Shown here: piece after piece, positions 1-11,300 of the stretch
How the letters are laid out: every line of letters starts with the position of its first letter
Numbering within the stretch: position 1 is the stretch's first letter
Assembly: GCA_964473155.1 (NCBI GenBank)
Contig: CAYYNT010000087.1
Span: 1-13,926 of the forward strand
Reading direction: 5' to 3'
Length of the DNA: 13,926 nucleotides
Source: JAJFUG01 sp964473155
GTDB lineage: Bacteria; Gemmatimonadota; Glassbacteria; GWA2-58-10
The notes under the pieces: generated by a model
What the model was told of the DNA's origin: nothing
Seen by the model: the letters and a program-made list of their open reading frames with translations, nothing else
The model's database searches: none
Translations under genes and position numbers: made by a program

Positions 1-40
1 TCAACAATCAACTCCTATGTTCCGGTTTTTCCCCGGACAG

Positions 41-223
41 TTATGAATTGACTTTTTTCCTTATCTCCTGCAGGACCAGCCTGAGCTCGGTCATTTTCTC
101 CTGCATGCTGTCCGTGAAATCCTTGAAATTCTGCCTGAAACAAATCTGCTGTTCTTCAAGCTCAATATAGCGCTTTTCAAGTTCCGCGACTCGTCCATCT
201 ATGTTTTTATTTTCTCTTTTCAT
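41..223 (-). CDS. small coiled-coil protein, function unknown
   Basis: A 60-residue, highly charged protein that I cannot assign to a family with confidence. It is almost all predicted helix with heptad-like spacing: VAELEKRYIELEEQ at residues 12-25 and MTELRLVLQEIRKKV at 44-58, so a coiled coil or small oligomerising protein is likely. It has no signal peptide or membrane segment. The ATG at 223 is chosen because GGAGG lies 8 bases upstream. The frame stays open to an ATG at 364, but that longer form would run through the likely promoter at 315-343 and has no good ribosome site; a middle ATG at 238 is also possible. The size and helical pattern recall SlyX-like proteins, but the resemblance is only general. 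It is separated from the amidohydrolase operon by that operon's terminator, so it is probably transcribed alone or with a gene beyond the left edge. Confidence 0.55.
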   Translation of the reverse strand: MKRENKNIDGRVAELEKRYIELEEQQICFRQNFKDFTDSMQEKMTELRLVLQEIRKKVNS

Positions 224-314
224 GCGCACGGCCTCCATCCTCTCCGGGCGCTCGCCACGCCTTCGGCGCGTTGTTTTTACTGTTTTTTGCGTATTAAATG
301 CATAAAACGAATAT

Positions 315-343
315 ACATTAAAATTGCTTTCCGGCGTTGTCAA
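315..343 (-). promoter_or_regulatory. candidate sigma-70 promoter of the coiled-coil gene
   Basis: On the minus strand there is a perfect -35 box TTGACA (343-338), a 17-base spacer, and a weaker -10 box TAATGT (320-315) in an AT-rich stretch. A TATATT lies slightly downstream but at an over-long spacing. The implied leader before the ATG at 223 is about 85 bases. Only the -35 box is a strong match. Confidence 0.4.
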
Positions 344-463
344 TGTATTTTTCAATCCATGCATCGAATTAGCGCAATTATGTTAATTAAGTTTGTTATC
401 TTTGATACGATTTCGATTTATCAGGACAGAATCTGCTCTCTCTCGATGCAATCTGTATCTGAC

Positions 464-488
464 AAAAAAAAGCCGCCTTTCGGCGGCT
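464..488 (-). terminator. intrinsic terminator of the GH20-amidohydrolase operon
   Basis: Read on the minus strand, AGCCGCC, loop GAAA, GGCGGCT forms a 7-bp GC-rich stem (482-488 with 471-477) followed directly by a run of eight T (471-464). It begins 20 bases after the amidohydrolase stop codon. Stem, tetraloop and T-run are all of classical form. Confidence 0.9.
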
Positions 489-507
489 TTCAATCACAGA
501 TCGTTAA

Positions 508-1902
508 TCAGAGAAACCTTTGCAGGTTGAAACACTCGATCGCATTTTCCCGCAACAGGCGTCTGGCTGTCCAGATCGCTTCCTCCGGCGTCAGCACGCC
601 GCTTAGCACTTTTTCGCAAAGCGCCTCGGCCGCCACCTGACGCGCCATCCGGCTGTGGGCGTATGTCCCCTCCGGGAAAAGATAGTCCCCGCCGAAAGCC
701 ATGATCTTGTTGACCGGCACGGTCTCCAGCCAGCGCTCCAGCCACTGCCTCGACTCCAGGGGCGAGATCACCGGCATCCAGCACATGTCGATGAACACGT
801 TCCGGTAATTCTTGGCCAGCACTCCCAGTTCGGCCATATAGGGAAATGAGCCGTGGAACAGGACAAACCGTGTGTCCGGGTGTTTCTGGATCAGGGGCAG
901 AAGCAGCATGGGATTGGAGCGGCCGAGGTCGTTTCCCGGCCCGGCCTGGATGCCGGTGTGGAACTGGATTGGCAATCCCAGCTTGCCGGCGCGCTCCGCA
1001 ATCGCATGCATCATGAAATCCTCGAGCGGCTTGCGTTCGTCAAAATCCAGCGCGCCCTTGTTCATCAGCGTGCCGAACACCCTCTCGGCGCGCTCTTTCG
1101 GGACCTCGTCGAATGAGAGCGGACGGTCATATGCCTGGGAGTTTTTCAGTCCGACATAAAAGCCCTTGTCCAGTATTTCCTGGAATTCCAGGTCCAGAAG
1201 GGCCAGCCAGTCATCCAGTCCCCGCACCGGGCGGCCGTATTTTTCCGAGAATTTCTGCACCGTGGCGCGGTCGAAAGCGATGAACGTGCTATCGAAACGC
1301 CGCACCCGCACTGTCCGGGGCGGTAGCTCACGCTCCACATCTTCATCGATCAGGACTATACGGTCCAGGATCATCAGGTCTATCCCTGACCGCTCACGCA
1401 GAACATTGTCATAAAATCCCGGCTTCTGCGCCTGCCGCATCCGCTCGTTCAATTCGCGCCAGGAGGCGGAGTCGATCTGCCCGATCCCGTAAAGGTCGCG
1501 GGCCGCCAGGCTCAGCGCCCGGCAGAATGCGGTCTTCCTGGCGAAAGGCCACCAGGGTTCGACAAGCGCCCAGCGCTTTTCATCGCTCAACGAGGTGTCG
1601 CCCAGCGCGGACAGATCGCTCTCGGTCATTCCGGCCGCCACCAGGTCCGCCCCGGCGTACTGCGGGAACCAGGGCTGCTGGAACCAGTAGAAGAAATCAA
1701 CTTTCTGCCGCAGCCAGAGGCTTTCGCTGACCAGGTGCTCGTGTGTGTCGATCAGGCGGATCGAATCCACGGCCGCTCTGATCTGTTCGCATGCATCGGG
1801 CGCACCGGACGGTCTTTTCAGGCCGGATGGGCCGGAGCAGGCCAGGGCCGCCAGCGGAAGCAATGCCCCGGCTAACAGCAGAAGCTCCCTTTCGATGCTC
1901 AT
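508..1902 (-). CDS. amidohydrolase-superfamily lipoprotein, uronate isomerase-like
   Basis: A 464-residue metal-dependent TIM-barrel hydrolase of the amidohydrolase superfamily (Amidohydro_2 / uronate isomerase-like by appearance). The metal-site pattern is visible in order: HxH in DTHEHL (His54, His56), Lys253 in GLKNS, His315 in QFHTG, His350 in LFHGS and Asp406 in GGDYLFP. The N-terminus is a lipoprotein signal: a hydrophobic stretch at residues 8-20, then Cys22 in ALAC, with Ser at +2, which suggests outer-membrane anchoring. The ATG at 1902 has GGAGG 7 bases upstream and overlaps the stop of the hexosaminidase gene by 4 bases (ATGA), so the two are probably translationally coupled; the frame extends to 1950 without a better start. 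The pairing suggests a role in sugar or glycan breakdown, but the substrate cannot be read from the sequence. Confidence 0.85.
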   Translation of the reverse strand: MSIERELLLLAGALLPLAALACSGPSGLKRPSGAPDACEQIRAAVDSIRLIDTHEHLVSESLWLRQKVDFFYWFQQPWFPQYAGADLVAAGMTESDLSALGDTSLSDEKRWALVEPWWPFARKTAFCRALSLAARDLYGIGQIDSASWRELNERMRQAQKPGFYDNVLRERSGIDLMILDRIVLIDEDVERELPPRTVRVRRFDSTFIAFDRATVQKFSEKYGRPVRGLDDWLALLDLEFQEILDKGFYVGLKNSQAYDRPLSFDEVPKERAERVFGTLMNKGALDFDERKPLEDFMMHAIAERAGKLGLPIQFHTGIQAGPGNDLGRSNPMLLLPLIQKHPDTRFVLFHGSFPYMAELGVLAKNYRNVFIDMCWMPVISPLESRQWLERWLETVPVNKIMAFGGDYLFPEGTYAHSRMARQVAAEALCEKVLSGVLTPEEAIWTARRLLRENAIECFNLQRFL

Positions 1903-4058
1903 TTTCCCGCCTCCAGCTTGATCTCGGCCGCGAAATTTCCCCGGTACCATTCGGTGTATTTTTTCAGCTCCGCCAGGTAGTTTTCCAGGCCCAGGTCTTC
2001 CTCATCGCAGGTCAGGTAGGTCATGTCCGGGCGGCGGAACGCAAAATGCCGCGCGCGGTCCTGCTGCCAGAAGAACTTCTTCTCCGGCGTGGAAAGGCCC
2101 TTGGGCAGGCGGGTCTTTTCCCAGGCCCGGGTCAGGTTGTCGAATGTCTTTTTGCGCTCATCCAGGTTCGACTGTATCAGGGAGGCGGCCTGCTCCAGGG
2201 CTTTCAGGGAGCGGGCGTGGCTTTCAAAACGCGCCTGGTGCGCCGCGGTCACGGTGTTTTCGAGCCGGGAAAGCATCAGGTAGGTGCGCGCCGTGTGGTC
2301 GGCCAGGTCGATCATGCTTTCGAGCACCTCGAAATCGTAGGCGTTGCGCACCCCGGCGGCGCGGTTCAGGCGGCAGATCTGGCGGGCGCGGTCCAGCGGA
2401 TCGAGCATGCCGCGCGAACGTCCGATCATTTCGGCATAGCGCGTGTTCCAGAAAGGATCGTATTCGATCGCGTCGCCGCGGGGAAGGTCGGGCAGCGTGG
2501 TCTGGCCAATCTCGCCCCAGTGCCAGACCTTGCGCTCGAAGGTGTCCATGTAGTAGTAGGCCATATCGTTCAGAATGCCCCACAGTTCCTGGAGGTCGCT
2601 CGCTCCGGGACCATAGCGTCCGGCGAAGAACCGCTCCAGAAGCTCATCCGTCCCCGGAGCTGAACCGTTCCAGGAATACTCGGCGGAATTCACCCAGCTC
2701 AACATCCAGACAAGGTTATGAAGGCCGGAATCATCCCAGGAGGTGTTGACCATGCCCTCGAACAGCCCGCTGCGAGCGGCAGGCGCCACGGTGCGGTAGG
2801 ATTTCTCCAGACAGCCAACCGTCCGCTGCCCGTTGTCACGCAGAGTATATAAATAGGGGAGGAAGAGGTGTTCGATGCCCGGATTCGGATCATAGACCCA
2901 GGCCGGATAACCGGCATCCCGGCTGGCCCTGGCGATTTCCGGGTCGGCCGAGAACTCGGCCGTGATAAGCCCCTTGACCGGCTGCTGCTTGTCCCCGGCG
3001 ATATACTCACCGCCCCAGGACATCACCCGCCGTCCCTGGCCCTGAAGGAATTTCGTGCAGCGGTTGACGAATGTCAGCATCAGGCCCCGGCGGCCGATCT
3101 CGGCGGCTTTGGCTGCGCAGCCGCATTTGACGCCCTCTCCCAGCTCGTAGGTCTCATCCGTGCCCATGTGGATGAACTCACTGCCAGGCGTGGCCGCGAT
3201 AGCGTCCTTCCACAGATCGAACAGCAGCTCGTAGGAGCCGTCCTTGAGCGGGCAGAACTCCCAGTTGGATGCCGGAATCTCGCGCAGATGAGCGAACTGC
3301 GGCCACTTCAGGATGAAACTCACATGGCCGAGGCCCTGCACCAGCGGGACTATCTGGATGTGATACTTCCGTGCGTAACGCGTGAACTCCTGCATCTCCG
3401 CGGTGGTGAATGCGCCCGGCGCGCCGATCTCAGGATGACTGGGATAGAGGAACTTATCCTCCCACTCCCAGATCAGCAAATTGTACTTGTAGTCAGCCAG
3501 GTCGCGGATGAAGGCGCGCACATACTCGGCCGTATCCTGGTGATGCTTGGTGTCATAATGGGCGGCGCGGTAGGGGATATCCGGCCAGTCCGTGATTTCA
3601 AGGCCCGGAACGCGCAGGTCGCCCTTGTCGCTTGTAATAAGCCGCAGGATGCTGCGCGTGGCGAAAAACAACCCGTCCTCCCCTCCGGCGGCCACTTTGA
3701 TTCCATCCGGCCCGGCAGCCAGAGTGTAGCCCTGCGTTCCGACTTTTTCCGGAGCGCCTTTACGGCTCAGGATAATCTTTTTATCAGACTGCCCCCCAAC
3801 AGCCGCCTGTATGTTCCAGTCGGTTTTCAGCCGTTCGGCCAGGTCTCCTGCGGCGAAACGGTCCGCCTCGGAAGCGTCCGCATCCAGCACGATCGCCAGC
3901 GGCGAACCGATAACAAAAGGCCCGCCCCCAAGCCGGACCTCGCGCGGATAGGGAACAAGGCTCACTCCCTCGCGCCAGAGCGGCGACTGCGCCGCTGAGA
4001 GGCCGGTTGCGGCAAGCGCCGCTATGATCGCAAACAGACTGCAGATTCCGCTCTTCAT
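1899..4058 (-). CDS. secreted glycoside hydrolase family 20 beta-N-acetylhexosaminidase
   Basis: A 719-residue exported enzyme expected to remove terminal N-acetylhexosamine residues by substrate-assisted catalysis. Residues 1-23 are a Sec signal (MKSG, hydrophobic core, LSAAQ). Residues ~30-155 look like the GH20 N-terminal alpha/beta domain, and ~160-470 the catalytic barrel. The catalytic pair is Asp301-Glu302 in HMGTDETYELG, with Thr where many members have Gly; this Asp orients the acetamido group and Glu is the acid/base in the family. VMSWGGEY (346-352) and the Trp-rich region 440-463 fit the substrate pocket. Residues ~480-719 form a mostly helical extension that I do not recognise. 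The second of two adjacent ATGs (4058) is preferred because AGGAG sits 5 bases before it and only 2 before the first. It heads a two-gene operon with the overlapping amidohydrolase lipoprotein. Confidence 0.85.
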   Translation of the reverse strand: MKSGICSLFAIIAALAATGLSAAQSPLWREGVSLVPYPREVRLGGGPFVIGSPLAIVLDADASEADRFAAGDLAERLKTDWNIQAAVGGQSDKKIILSRKGAPEKVGTQGYTLAAGPDGIKVAAGGEDGLFFATRSILRLITSDKGDLRVPGLEITDWPDIPYRAAHYDTKHHQDTAEYVRAFIRDLADYKYNLLIWEWEDKFLYPSHPEIGAPGAFTTAEMQEFTRYARKYHIQIVPLVQGLGHVSFILKWPQFAHLREIPASNWEFCPLKDGSYELLFDLWKDAIAATPGSEFIHMGTDETYELGEGVKCGCAAKAAEIGRRGLMLTFVNRCTKFLQGQGRRVMSWGGEYIAGDKQQPVKGLITAEFSADPEIARASRDAGYPAWVYDPNPGIEHLFLPYLYTLRDNGQRTVGCLEKSYRTVAPAARSGLFEGMVNTSWDDSGLHNLVWMLSWVNSAEYSWNGSAPGTDELLERFFAGRYGPGASDLQELWGILNDMAYYYMDTFERKVWHWGEIGQTTLPDLPRGDAIEYDPFWNTRYAEMIGRSRGMLDPLDRARQICRLNRAAGVRNAYDFEVLESMIDLADHTARTYLMLSRLENTVTAAHQARFESHARSLKALEQAASLIQSNLDERKKTFDNLTRAWEKTRLPKGLSTPEKKFFWQQDRARHFAFRRPDMTYLTCDEEDLGLENYLAELKKYTEWYRGNFAAEIKLEAGK

Positions 4059-4173
4059 CATCGCTCCTCGATTAAGATTCAGAATTCCGCGGGGAGAAAC
4101 TCCCGGTGGAACGGACAAAACATTTCATCGTGATTGACCGGCACAGATAAATAAACGCGCTTCTGTCTTATCT

Positions 4174-4201
4174 ATCCTAACAAAAAGCTGATTATTTACA
4201 A
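4174..4201 (-). promoter_or_regulatory. possible sigma-70 promoter of the GH20 operon
   Basis: On the minus strand TTGTAA (4201-4196), a 16-base spacer and TAGGAT (4179-4174) each match four of six consensus positions. It lies just after the cheB hairpin, with an implied leader of about 110 bases. The leader includes a small inverted repeat, GGGAG-AAA-CTCCC, at 4092-4104. This is the best candidate I see in the gap but it is weak. Confidence 0.3.
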
Positions 4202-4225
4202 GGATTATCGCGGGATCGATGCCGA

Positions 4226-4254
4226 GGCCTGATCCGGAACATCCGGATCAGGCC
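4226..4254 (-). terminator. strong hairpin downstream of cheB
   Basis: GGCCTGATCCGG (4226-4237) and CCGGATCAGGCC (4243-4254) are perfect 12-base inverted repeats around a five-base loop. The hairpin lies 57 bases past the cheB stop and before the GH20 promoter region. There is no T-run on either side, so it is either a Rho-assisted or 3'-end-stabilising hairpin or a protein site; termination is inferred from position. Confidence 0.5.
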
Positions 4255-4310
4255 GGAGTATGACGTTTGCGGCGCGGATCGTTACATTTGAACTGAAAAA
4301 ACAAGGCTTC

Positions 4311-5339
4311 TCAGGCCAGGGCCAGCACCTTCTCAGTGATCCTGTTCAACGGCTCGATGTAGTCAACCGCCCCCAGCTTGATCGCCTCTTTGGGCATGCC
4401 GAACACCACGCAGGATGCCTCATCCTGCGCGATGTTGATCGCGCCGGCTTTTTTCATCTCGAGCATGGCCTTGCTTCCATCACCGCCCATCCCGGTGAGC
4501 ATCACTCCCACGGCGTTTCGTCCGGCGATCTTGGCCACGGAGTTGAACAGCACCTCCACCGAGGGCCGGTGACGGCAGACCAGGGGGCCGTCCTTGACCT
4601 GCACATAATAACGCGCACCGGAACGCCGCAGCAGCATGTGCTTGTTGCCTGGAGCGATCAGGGCCTTGCCCGGAACCACTGAATCGTTATCCTCGGCTTC
4701 CTTGACTTCAATTGTGCAGAGTTCGTTGAGGCGGTTGGCAAACGATCGGGTGAAATGCTCCGGCATGTGCTGGACTATGACAATACTTGGAGAGTTGGGC
4801 GGCATGCGGGTCAGGACTACCTGGAGCGCCTGGGTCCCGCCGGTGGAAGAGCCGATAGCCACCACCTTGTTTGTGGTGCGGGTCAGAGCGCTGACTGCCT
4901 CAGAACGTTCGGGATTCTCGGCGATGATGCTGGCGCGCCGCTTGATATCCACTTTAGCTGCGGCCTTTATCTTGTCGATCAATTCGACCGACATGTCACC
5001 CACCGTATAGCTGGCCCCCGGCTTGCACATCACATCCACCGCTCCGGCCTCCAGGGCCTCCATCGCCAGTTCGCCTCCCTTGGCGGTGAGCGAGGAGACC
5101 ACTATCACCGGCAATGGAAAGTGCCGCATCAGCTTTTTCAGGAACGTGATCCCGTCCATGCGCGGCATTTCGATGTCCAGGGTGATTACATCCGGCTGGA
5201 GATAGACAATCTTGTCCCTGGCGACATACGGGTCCGGGGCCGTGCCCACGATATCGATATCCTTGTCCCGGGCCAGTTCCTGGCTCAGTATCTGCCGCAC
5301 CACGGCGGAATCATCCACAACCAGCACTTTTACCGGCAT
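4311..5339 (-). CDS. cheB: chemotaxis protein-glutamate methylesterase/deamidase CheB
   Basis: A 342-residue, full-length CheB that removes methyl groups from receptor glutamates and is switched on by phosphorylation. The receiver domain (1-~125) has Asp9/Asp10, the phosphoacceptor Asp55 in LDIEMPRMDG, Ser83 in VVSSLT and Lys106 in CKPG. A linker (~126-155) leads to the catalytic domain (~156-342), whose triad is intact: Ser165 in GSSTGG, His191 in QHMP and Asp287 in GMGGDG, each one residue later than in E. coli. The ATG at 5339 is chosen because the receiver fold starts there (MPVKVLVVDD) and a GGAGG lies 3 bases upstream; the frame is open to 5369. It is last in the cheR-cheD-HDOD-cheB operon, 48 bases after the HDOD gene. 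No CheA to phosphorylate it is encoded in the window. Confidence 0.97.
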   Translation of the reverse strand: MPVKVLVVDDSAVVRQILSQELARDKDIDIVGTAPDPYVARDKIVYLQPDVITLDIEMPRMDGITFLKKLMRHFPLPVIVVSSLTAKGGELAMEALEAGAVDVMCKPGASYTVGDMSVELIDKIKAAAKVDIKRRASIIAENPERSEAVSALTRTTNKVVAIGSSTGGTQALQVVLTRMPPNSPSIVIVQHMPEHFTRSFANRLNELCTIEVKEAEDNDSVVPGKALIAPGNKHMLLRRSGARYYVQVKDGPLVCRHRPSVEVLFNSVAKIAGRNAVGVMLTGMGGDGSKAMLEMKKAGAINIAQDEASCVVFGMPKEAIKLGAVDYIEPLNRITEKVLALA

Positions 5340-8300
5340 CCTTCCTCCATCACGACACCTCAGGTGCATATGTGGTCTGCATAATTGTCATTGACCGTTC
5401 TCTTTGAACTTCTTCTCTATTGCCTCAAGTTTTCCGAGCATCCGTAACGCCACCACCTCTACGTCCTGCCGGTTCAAACCGGCGGCGGCAAGGGACTCGG
5501 GGGATGCGCGATAGCCGAGCGCATCCCGGCCCACTCCCACACCCATCATCATGGCCACCATGTCCGCCACATGCACCACGCTGGTCAGGTGTGGACTGAT
5601 CGCCGCCTTTTCCGGCTGATGGTGCCAGCGCACAACATCCACCATTTCCGCGGGGAAATCCCATTGTTCCAGAACCATGGCCCCGGCCTCGGTGTGGTCT
5701 ATCCCCAGAATCTCGCGTTCCGCCTCATCGAAAGGTTTATCGTCCTGATCGGCTTTCTGCTCGATCTGCTTGAAATAATCCTCGCTCAATGAATCCATCA
5801 CCAGCTTGCCGACATCGTGCAATAGTCCGGCGGTGAAAGCCACGCCGCCGCCCGTCGCATTGCCGTGGTATTCCGAGACCGCCTCGGCGGCCAGCCCCGT
5901 GGCGACGCAATGCCTCCAGAGCTGGCCGATGGCCAGGTCATACCCTTCCACCGGATGGCGAATCACTGGGGCGAGAGAGGAGAAAAAGACCAGGCGGTAT
6001 AGCTCATCCAGACCTATTCGCACCAGTGAGTCCTTTAGCGTCAGTATCTGACGCCCCGCGCCAAAACGCGCTGAATTGGCCAGAGCGATAACTCTGGCGG
6101 TGATCCCCGGATCGTACTGAACGGCCTCAACCAGTGTGCCGATTTCGACATCCCGATCCCGCATCAGGACAGCCAGACGGGCCGCAACCGCGGGCAGGGG
6201 AGAAACCGAGCGCACTCCTTTCAGTATCTCTTCCCGCATCGTCACAGCAGAATCTCCTTGCCTGCCGAGCGTATCACTACTTCGCCGGTCGAGGTGTATA
6301 CTTTGACTGTGCGAGAAACCTTACCTCCCACGTCCTCAGAGGCAAGAAGAAGGTCGTTCTTCCAGAGCAGCTTCTTCAGCACCATGTAGTTCCTCTCGCC
6401 TATCCTGAACATGCCCTTGTCATCCAGCGGGGCCCCGCAACCGGCAGCCTTGAGCACCAGGCGCTTTTTCTCGGCTCCCAGGCGGAAAGCTGCCTCCAGG
6501 AGCGTGGGGACGCCGGTGTCGACAAACATGCCGGGCTTCTGCCCGGCCTTGCTCTCGTCAATCTTGGAAAACGGCAGCATGCAGTGCACGAGGCCCGCCA
6601 CACCGGCGACAGGATCATAGAGGGTCAAACCAAGACAGGAGCCCAGTGAATAAGTCACCAGCACTTCGGAAGGATCCTTTGTCACCGCAAACCCCGAGAT
6701 ATCGACCACAACGTTGCGCAGGCCGATTTCTCTTTCCTGTCCGGTCAAAGCCATCAGTTCAAGCCTTTCACATAGACCGAAGGCATGATGCTCTTGAAAC
6801 TGCTCACCAGGCTGGTAAGGCTTTCAGCATGACCTACCATCAGATAACCGCCGGGTTTGAGCAGACGGTGCATGTTATCCAGAACCTTGATGCGAACATT
6901 GTTGTCGAAATAGATCATCACGTTGCGGCAGAATATCACATCCAGGGGGCCATGAATAGGAAAAGGCTGGATGGAAAGGTTAAGACGGCCGAAAGATATC
7001 ATGTCCCGGAGCGGCTTCTTCACCAGATAATGACCCTCTGCCTGGCCCGTGCCTTTCTGGAAATACTTGCGCAAGTGCTTTTCAGGCACATTGTCCAGCT
7101 TTCTTTCCTCGTATATGCCCTGCCTTGCCACTTCAAGAACACGAGTTGAGATATCCGTGGCCAGTATCTTCACATCCATCCCGTTGCTCTCACCCAGCGC
7201 TTCTTTGACCGTCATGGCTATAGTGTAAGGCTCCTCGCCGGTCGAGCTGGCCGCGCACCAGATTCTCAATCTCCTCAGCCCTTCTCCGGACCACTGCCTC
7301 AAGATGGATTCAAGAACCTCGAAATGCTTGGCTTCACGAAAAAAGTGCGTGACATTGGTCGATATGACATCCAGAAGCTTGACCAGTTCCTCGCCGCTCT
7401 CATCGTCCGACACATATTGCAGATAGTCCTTATAGTCGCTCAGACCGAGCATCCGCATACGTTTTCCCACGCGCGCGCAGACCAGGGCCTGCTTGTGCTC
7501 GCCCAGGTTGATGCCGCTCTTGTTGTAAACCAGCTTGCGGAAAGCGTCAAACGTCTTATGATCCATACCGGCGCCATCCTCGACCCGGTTCAACTGTTCC
7601 GCAATACGAGTGTCGTCATCCATTTTCTTTCTCTCCTCCGCAACGCCGGCAACGCTCCGCCTTGCTCCATCCGTCGCATGGGATTGATTAAAACTCCGCT
7701 TTACCCGATCGGCGACAATATATCTATCATTAATCGTGCCAGCGTTTCAGTCGCAATGTATCTGTATTGCAGCTTTATGATTTTCATTGAGTTAAATCCG
7801 GTGGATAACCATTCCTCGACACGATGGCCTGCCCGTTAACGAACACGGTGCTTGAAATCGAGCACCATTGTCCACCTTCCACCCGGCCTGTCGCATCTAT
7901 ATTTTATGACGCTTCCGCGAGACGGTCAATCCGGGACTGAAAAACACATGCCTCGCGGTTGTCCCGCGACTCCCGGTGCGATCATTTTTCAATGGAATTG
8001 TCCAGAAAGCCTTAGACGCCGGGGCGCGGCCAGCAGCGCCCCGGCGCTTGATGACATGCAAAAACCGATGTTTACGGCGCTTCTCGATCAGATGAGAAGG
8101 GGGCTTAGGCACAGCCCCCTTTCCCGGCGCGGGATCAGAAATCCAGAAAATCCTTTTCTTCCAGCGGGATCACCTGCTCGGGACGCTTCTTACCCTGGAC
8201 CCGGTTCGCCTGCTTCGGAGCCGCGCCGTGGCCGTGGCCGCTCGGAATGGCCGATTCCACCGGCCCTGATATTACCGTGGCGGTATACACGGCGGCGGCG

Positions 8301-11300
8301 CGCTTCACCGGCGGCTTCGCGGCAATCTTCTGCTCAAGATTGCTCAGAATACTGTAAAGCCAGCGCAGGTCCAGCGGCTTTGTGAAATAGGCGTACGCCC
8401 CACAGTCCAGGCAGGCCATGGCATTTTCCAGGCCCGAGTGGCCGGTCATGGCGATCATGACAGGGGCCGGGCTCCCGGCGGCAAGGATGCTCATCAGTTG
8501 AAAACCATCGATCCACGGCATACGCAGGTCGGTCAGCACGACATCGAAATGCGTTTCGCCATGTCTCTCCAGAGCCTTGCGCGGATCAGTGAAAGCCTCG
8601 CACTCATACCCGAGGGATTCCAGAAATTCTTTCAGCGTCTGGGCTATCGCCTTCTCATCGTCTATTATCTGTATTCTCACTTTTCCCCTGGCCGTTAGTC
8701 TGTTTTCCCTAAAGTGACTTGACAGCCCGGTTTATAATCACAAAGCGTGCCAGATGCATATATTATTATTTATTGAGCAGTTAAGATATTGCGGCAGGAC
8801 TGGTTGAGGCTTTTTACTCAAGCGCTTTGTCGGATGAGAAGCAGGATGTGCAAAAAAAAACACCCGGCGAGGCCGGAATGTTTCCAGGCGCCCACCGGGT
8901 TGCAGCAGGTATCATTCCAGATTCAGGTGCTTCAGATATGTGTAAAGAGCGCCCCGGCTGATCCCGAGATAACGGGCCGTCTCGGTCTTGTTCCAGAAAT
9001 TCTTGGCCAGGGCTTTTTTCACGATATTCAAAGTCCAGTTGTCCAGATCGAAAGAATCATCCGGCAGCAGAATGTCATCCCCGGAGGCCTGCAACTGTCC
9101 GGCTTCAGGCTGGTCGGCGACGCTTCCCGCTCCCGGCACCAGGAATTCAAGATGAGCGGGCTTGATTTCATCGTCATCGAACAGAAGGGCCACCCTGTCG
9201 ACAGCGCTTTTCAGTTCGCGCACATTGCCGGGCCATTCGTAGGTTTCGAGGAGACGGGCCGCCTGGGGGCTTATCCCGTTGAAATGCGTCCGCTTTTTCT
9301 GATACAGCTCCTGCATGAACAGTCTGGCCAGCGGAATTATCTCTTCCCGCCGCTGCCTGAGCGGCGGTATCGCTATATGGCCCACGTTCAGCCGGTAATA
9401 GAGGTCCTGGCGGAAAGTGCCGTCAGCCACGCACTTGCGTATATCCCTGTTCGTGGCGCAGACCACACGGGCCTTGGTGGACAGCTTTTTCAATCCTCCC
9501 ACGCGGTAGAATTCCCGTTCCTGAATCACCCGCAGCAGCTTGGCCTGCTGATCGAGCGGCATCTCTCCGATTTCGTCCAGGAATATAGTCCCGTCCTCCG
9601 CCAGTTCGAGCTTGCCTTTCTGACCCTTGGGGTTGGCCCCGGTAAAGGAGCCGCCCTCGTACCCGAACAGCTCGCTCTCAAAGAGGTTTGGGCTGATCGA
9701 GGCGCAGTTGACCGCCACGAAAGGCGTCGAGGTGTCACCGTCCCCGAAATGAAGATAACGCGCAATCAGTTCTTTGCCCGTTCCCGTTTCACCCTCGATC
9801 AGCACCGGTATGTCCGGATTGCGGTGCAGCCGCTGGCAGGTTTTAAGTATGCCCTGCAGGGCTTGAGAGAACACACCCATTCCGGCCGCGCCAGCTTCGC
9901 GCGCAAACGCCCGTCGAAGCTCCTCGATCTCGCGGCGCATTTCGCCGGTAGCCTCGCGGAGGCTGTGCTCGAAATTCTGTGTAAGACGCCGGTTCTCTTC
10001 GCGCATTGCAAGGAATTCGGCAACCCGCTCGATCTTAGGCTTTAACTCCATTATATTGATTGGTTTCTCCAAGTAATCATACGCTCCCTCATTTATTGCC
10101 TTCACGGCCTGGGGAATGGTGCCGTACCCTGTGAAAAGTATAACCGCGACGCCGCGCAACTCAACGCTCAGCTTGATCCGCTGCAACAACTCCAGCCCGT
10201 CCACATCCGGCATGCGGATATCGGAAAGCACAAGGTGCACGCTCTCTTTTTCCAGCATCTCCAGCGCCTCGCGCCCGTTTGTCGCCAGGCTCACCTGGTG
10301 TCCCAGACCTTCGATGAACTCGGCAAGGCTGGAACGAATGTCCTTTTCATCATCTGCAAGCAGAATTCTCATGCCTCGTCCCCTCCGCTTACTGCGCTTG
10401 GGGCAGATATACCCTGAACTGGCATCCGCCTTCCTCATGATTGGACACTGAAATAGCTCCACCCAAACCGGTCACTATGTTTTCCGTTATGGAAAGCCCC
10501 AGACCGGGATTATCCAAGCCCCGGCGGGAGCCGAAAAACGGGTCGAATACGTGATCAAGCAACTCCACTGGCACACTTGGGCCGTTGTCGCGCACTATTA
10601 TCGAACAGCCGCCCTGTTCTTCCCGCCGGGTGGAGACCCGGATAAGTTTGGTTTCCCCACCCAACTGATCGAGAGTATTCATTGCGTTGACTACCAGGTT
10701 GATCACCACCTGTTCGAGAAGAGCCGGCTGCGAAAGTATCGCTGGAATGTCCACGCCCCAGGTTTTTTCAATCCGGATACGATGCGACATGAGCTGTTCA
10801 TCAAGCAGGGAAAGCGCGCTTTGCACGACTTCGTTCACCCCCACCGGCACGGGCTCGCGATGACTGTCCTGGCGGATCAGGGAGCGCATGTGCCTGATTA
10901 TCTGATCTATCCGGCCGGCCTGCTCGGATACGAACTCAAGAGTTTCTATATATTTCTCTCTTGTTGGTTCCTTTTCCAGTTCCATCCAGTATAAATAACT
11001 GTCCACTTTTATTTTCAGCGCTGTAAGCGGTTGATTGATCTCGTGGGCCACTCCGGCCGAGAGATTTCCCAGGGAAGCCAGGCGGGATGCTTTCTCGGCC
11101 ATTCTGACCGCTTCCACCTGACGGTGCTCCGCCTCCAGCCTGCCAAGGAACAGCTCTTCGCGCTCCCAGGCGTTGGACAGCATGTCGCTCACCGTGCGAA
11201 TCAGCGCCTTCTCGTCATCCTGCCACTGCTTTTCAGACACGGAGGAAAGGCTCAGAAAACCTTTCAGCCTTCCGCCCGGAGACAACGGGACAGCCAGAAG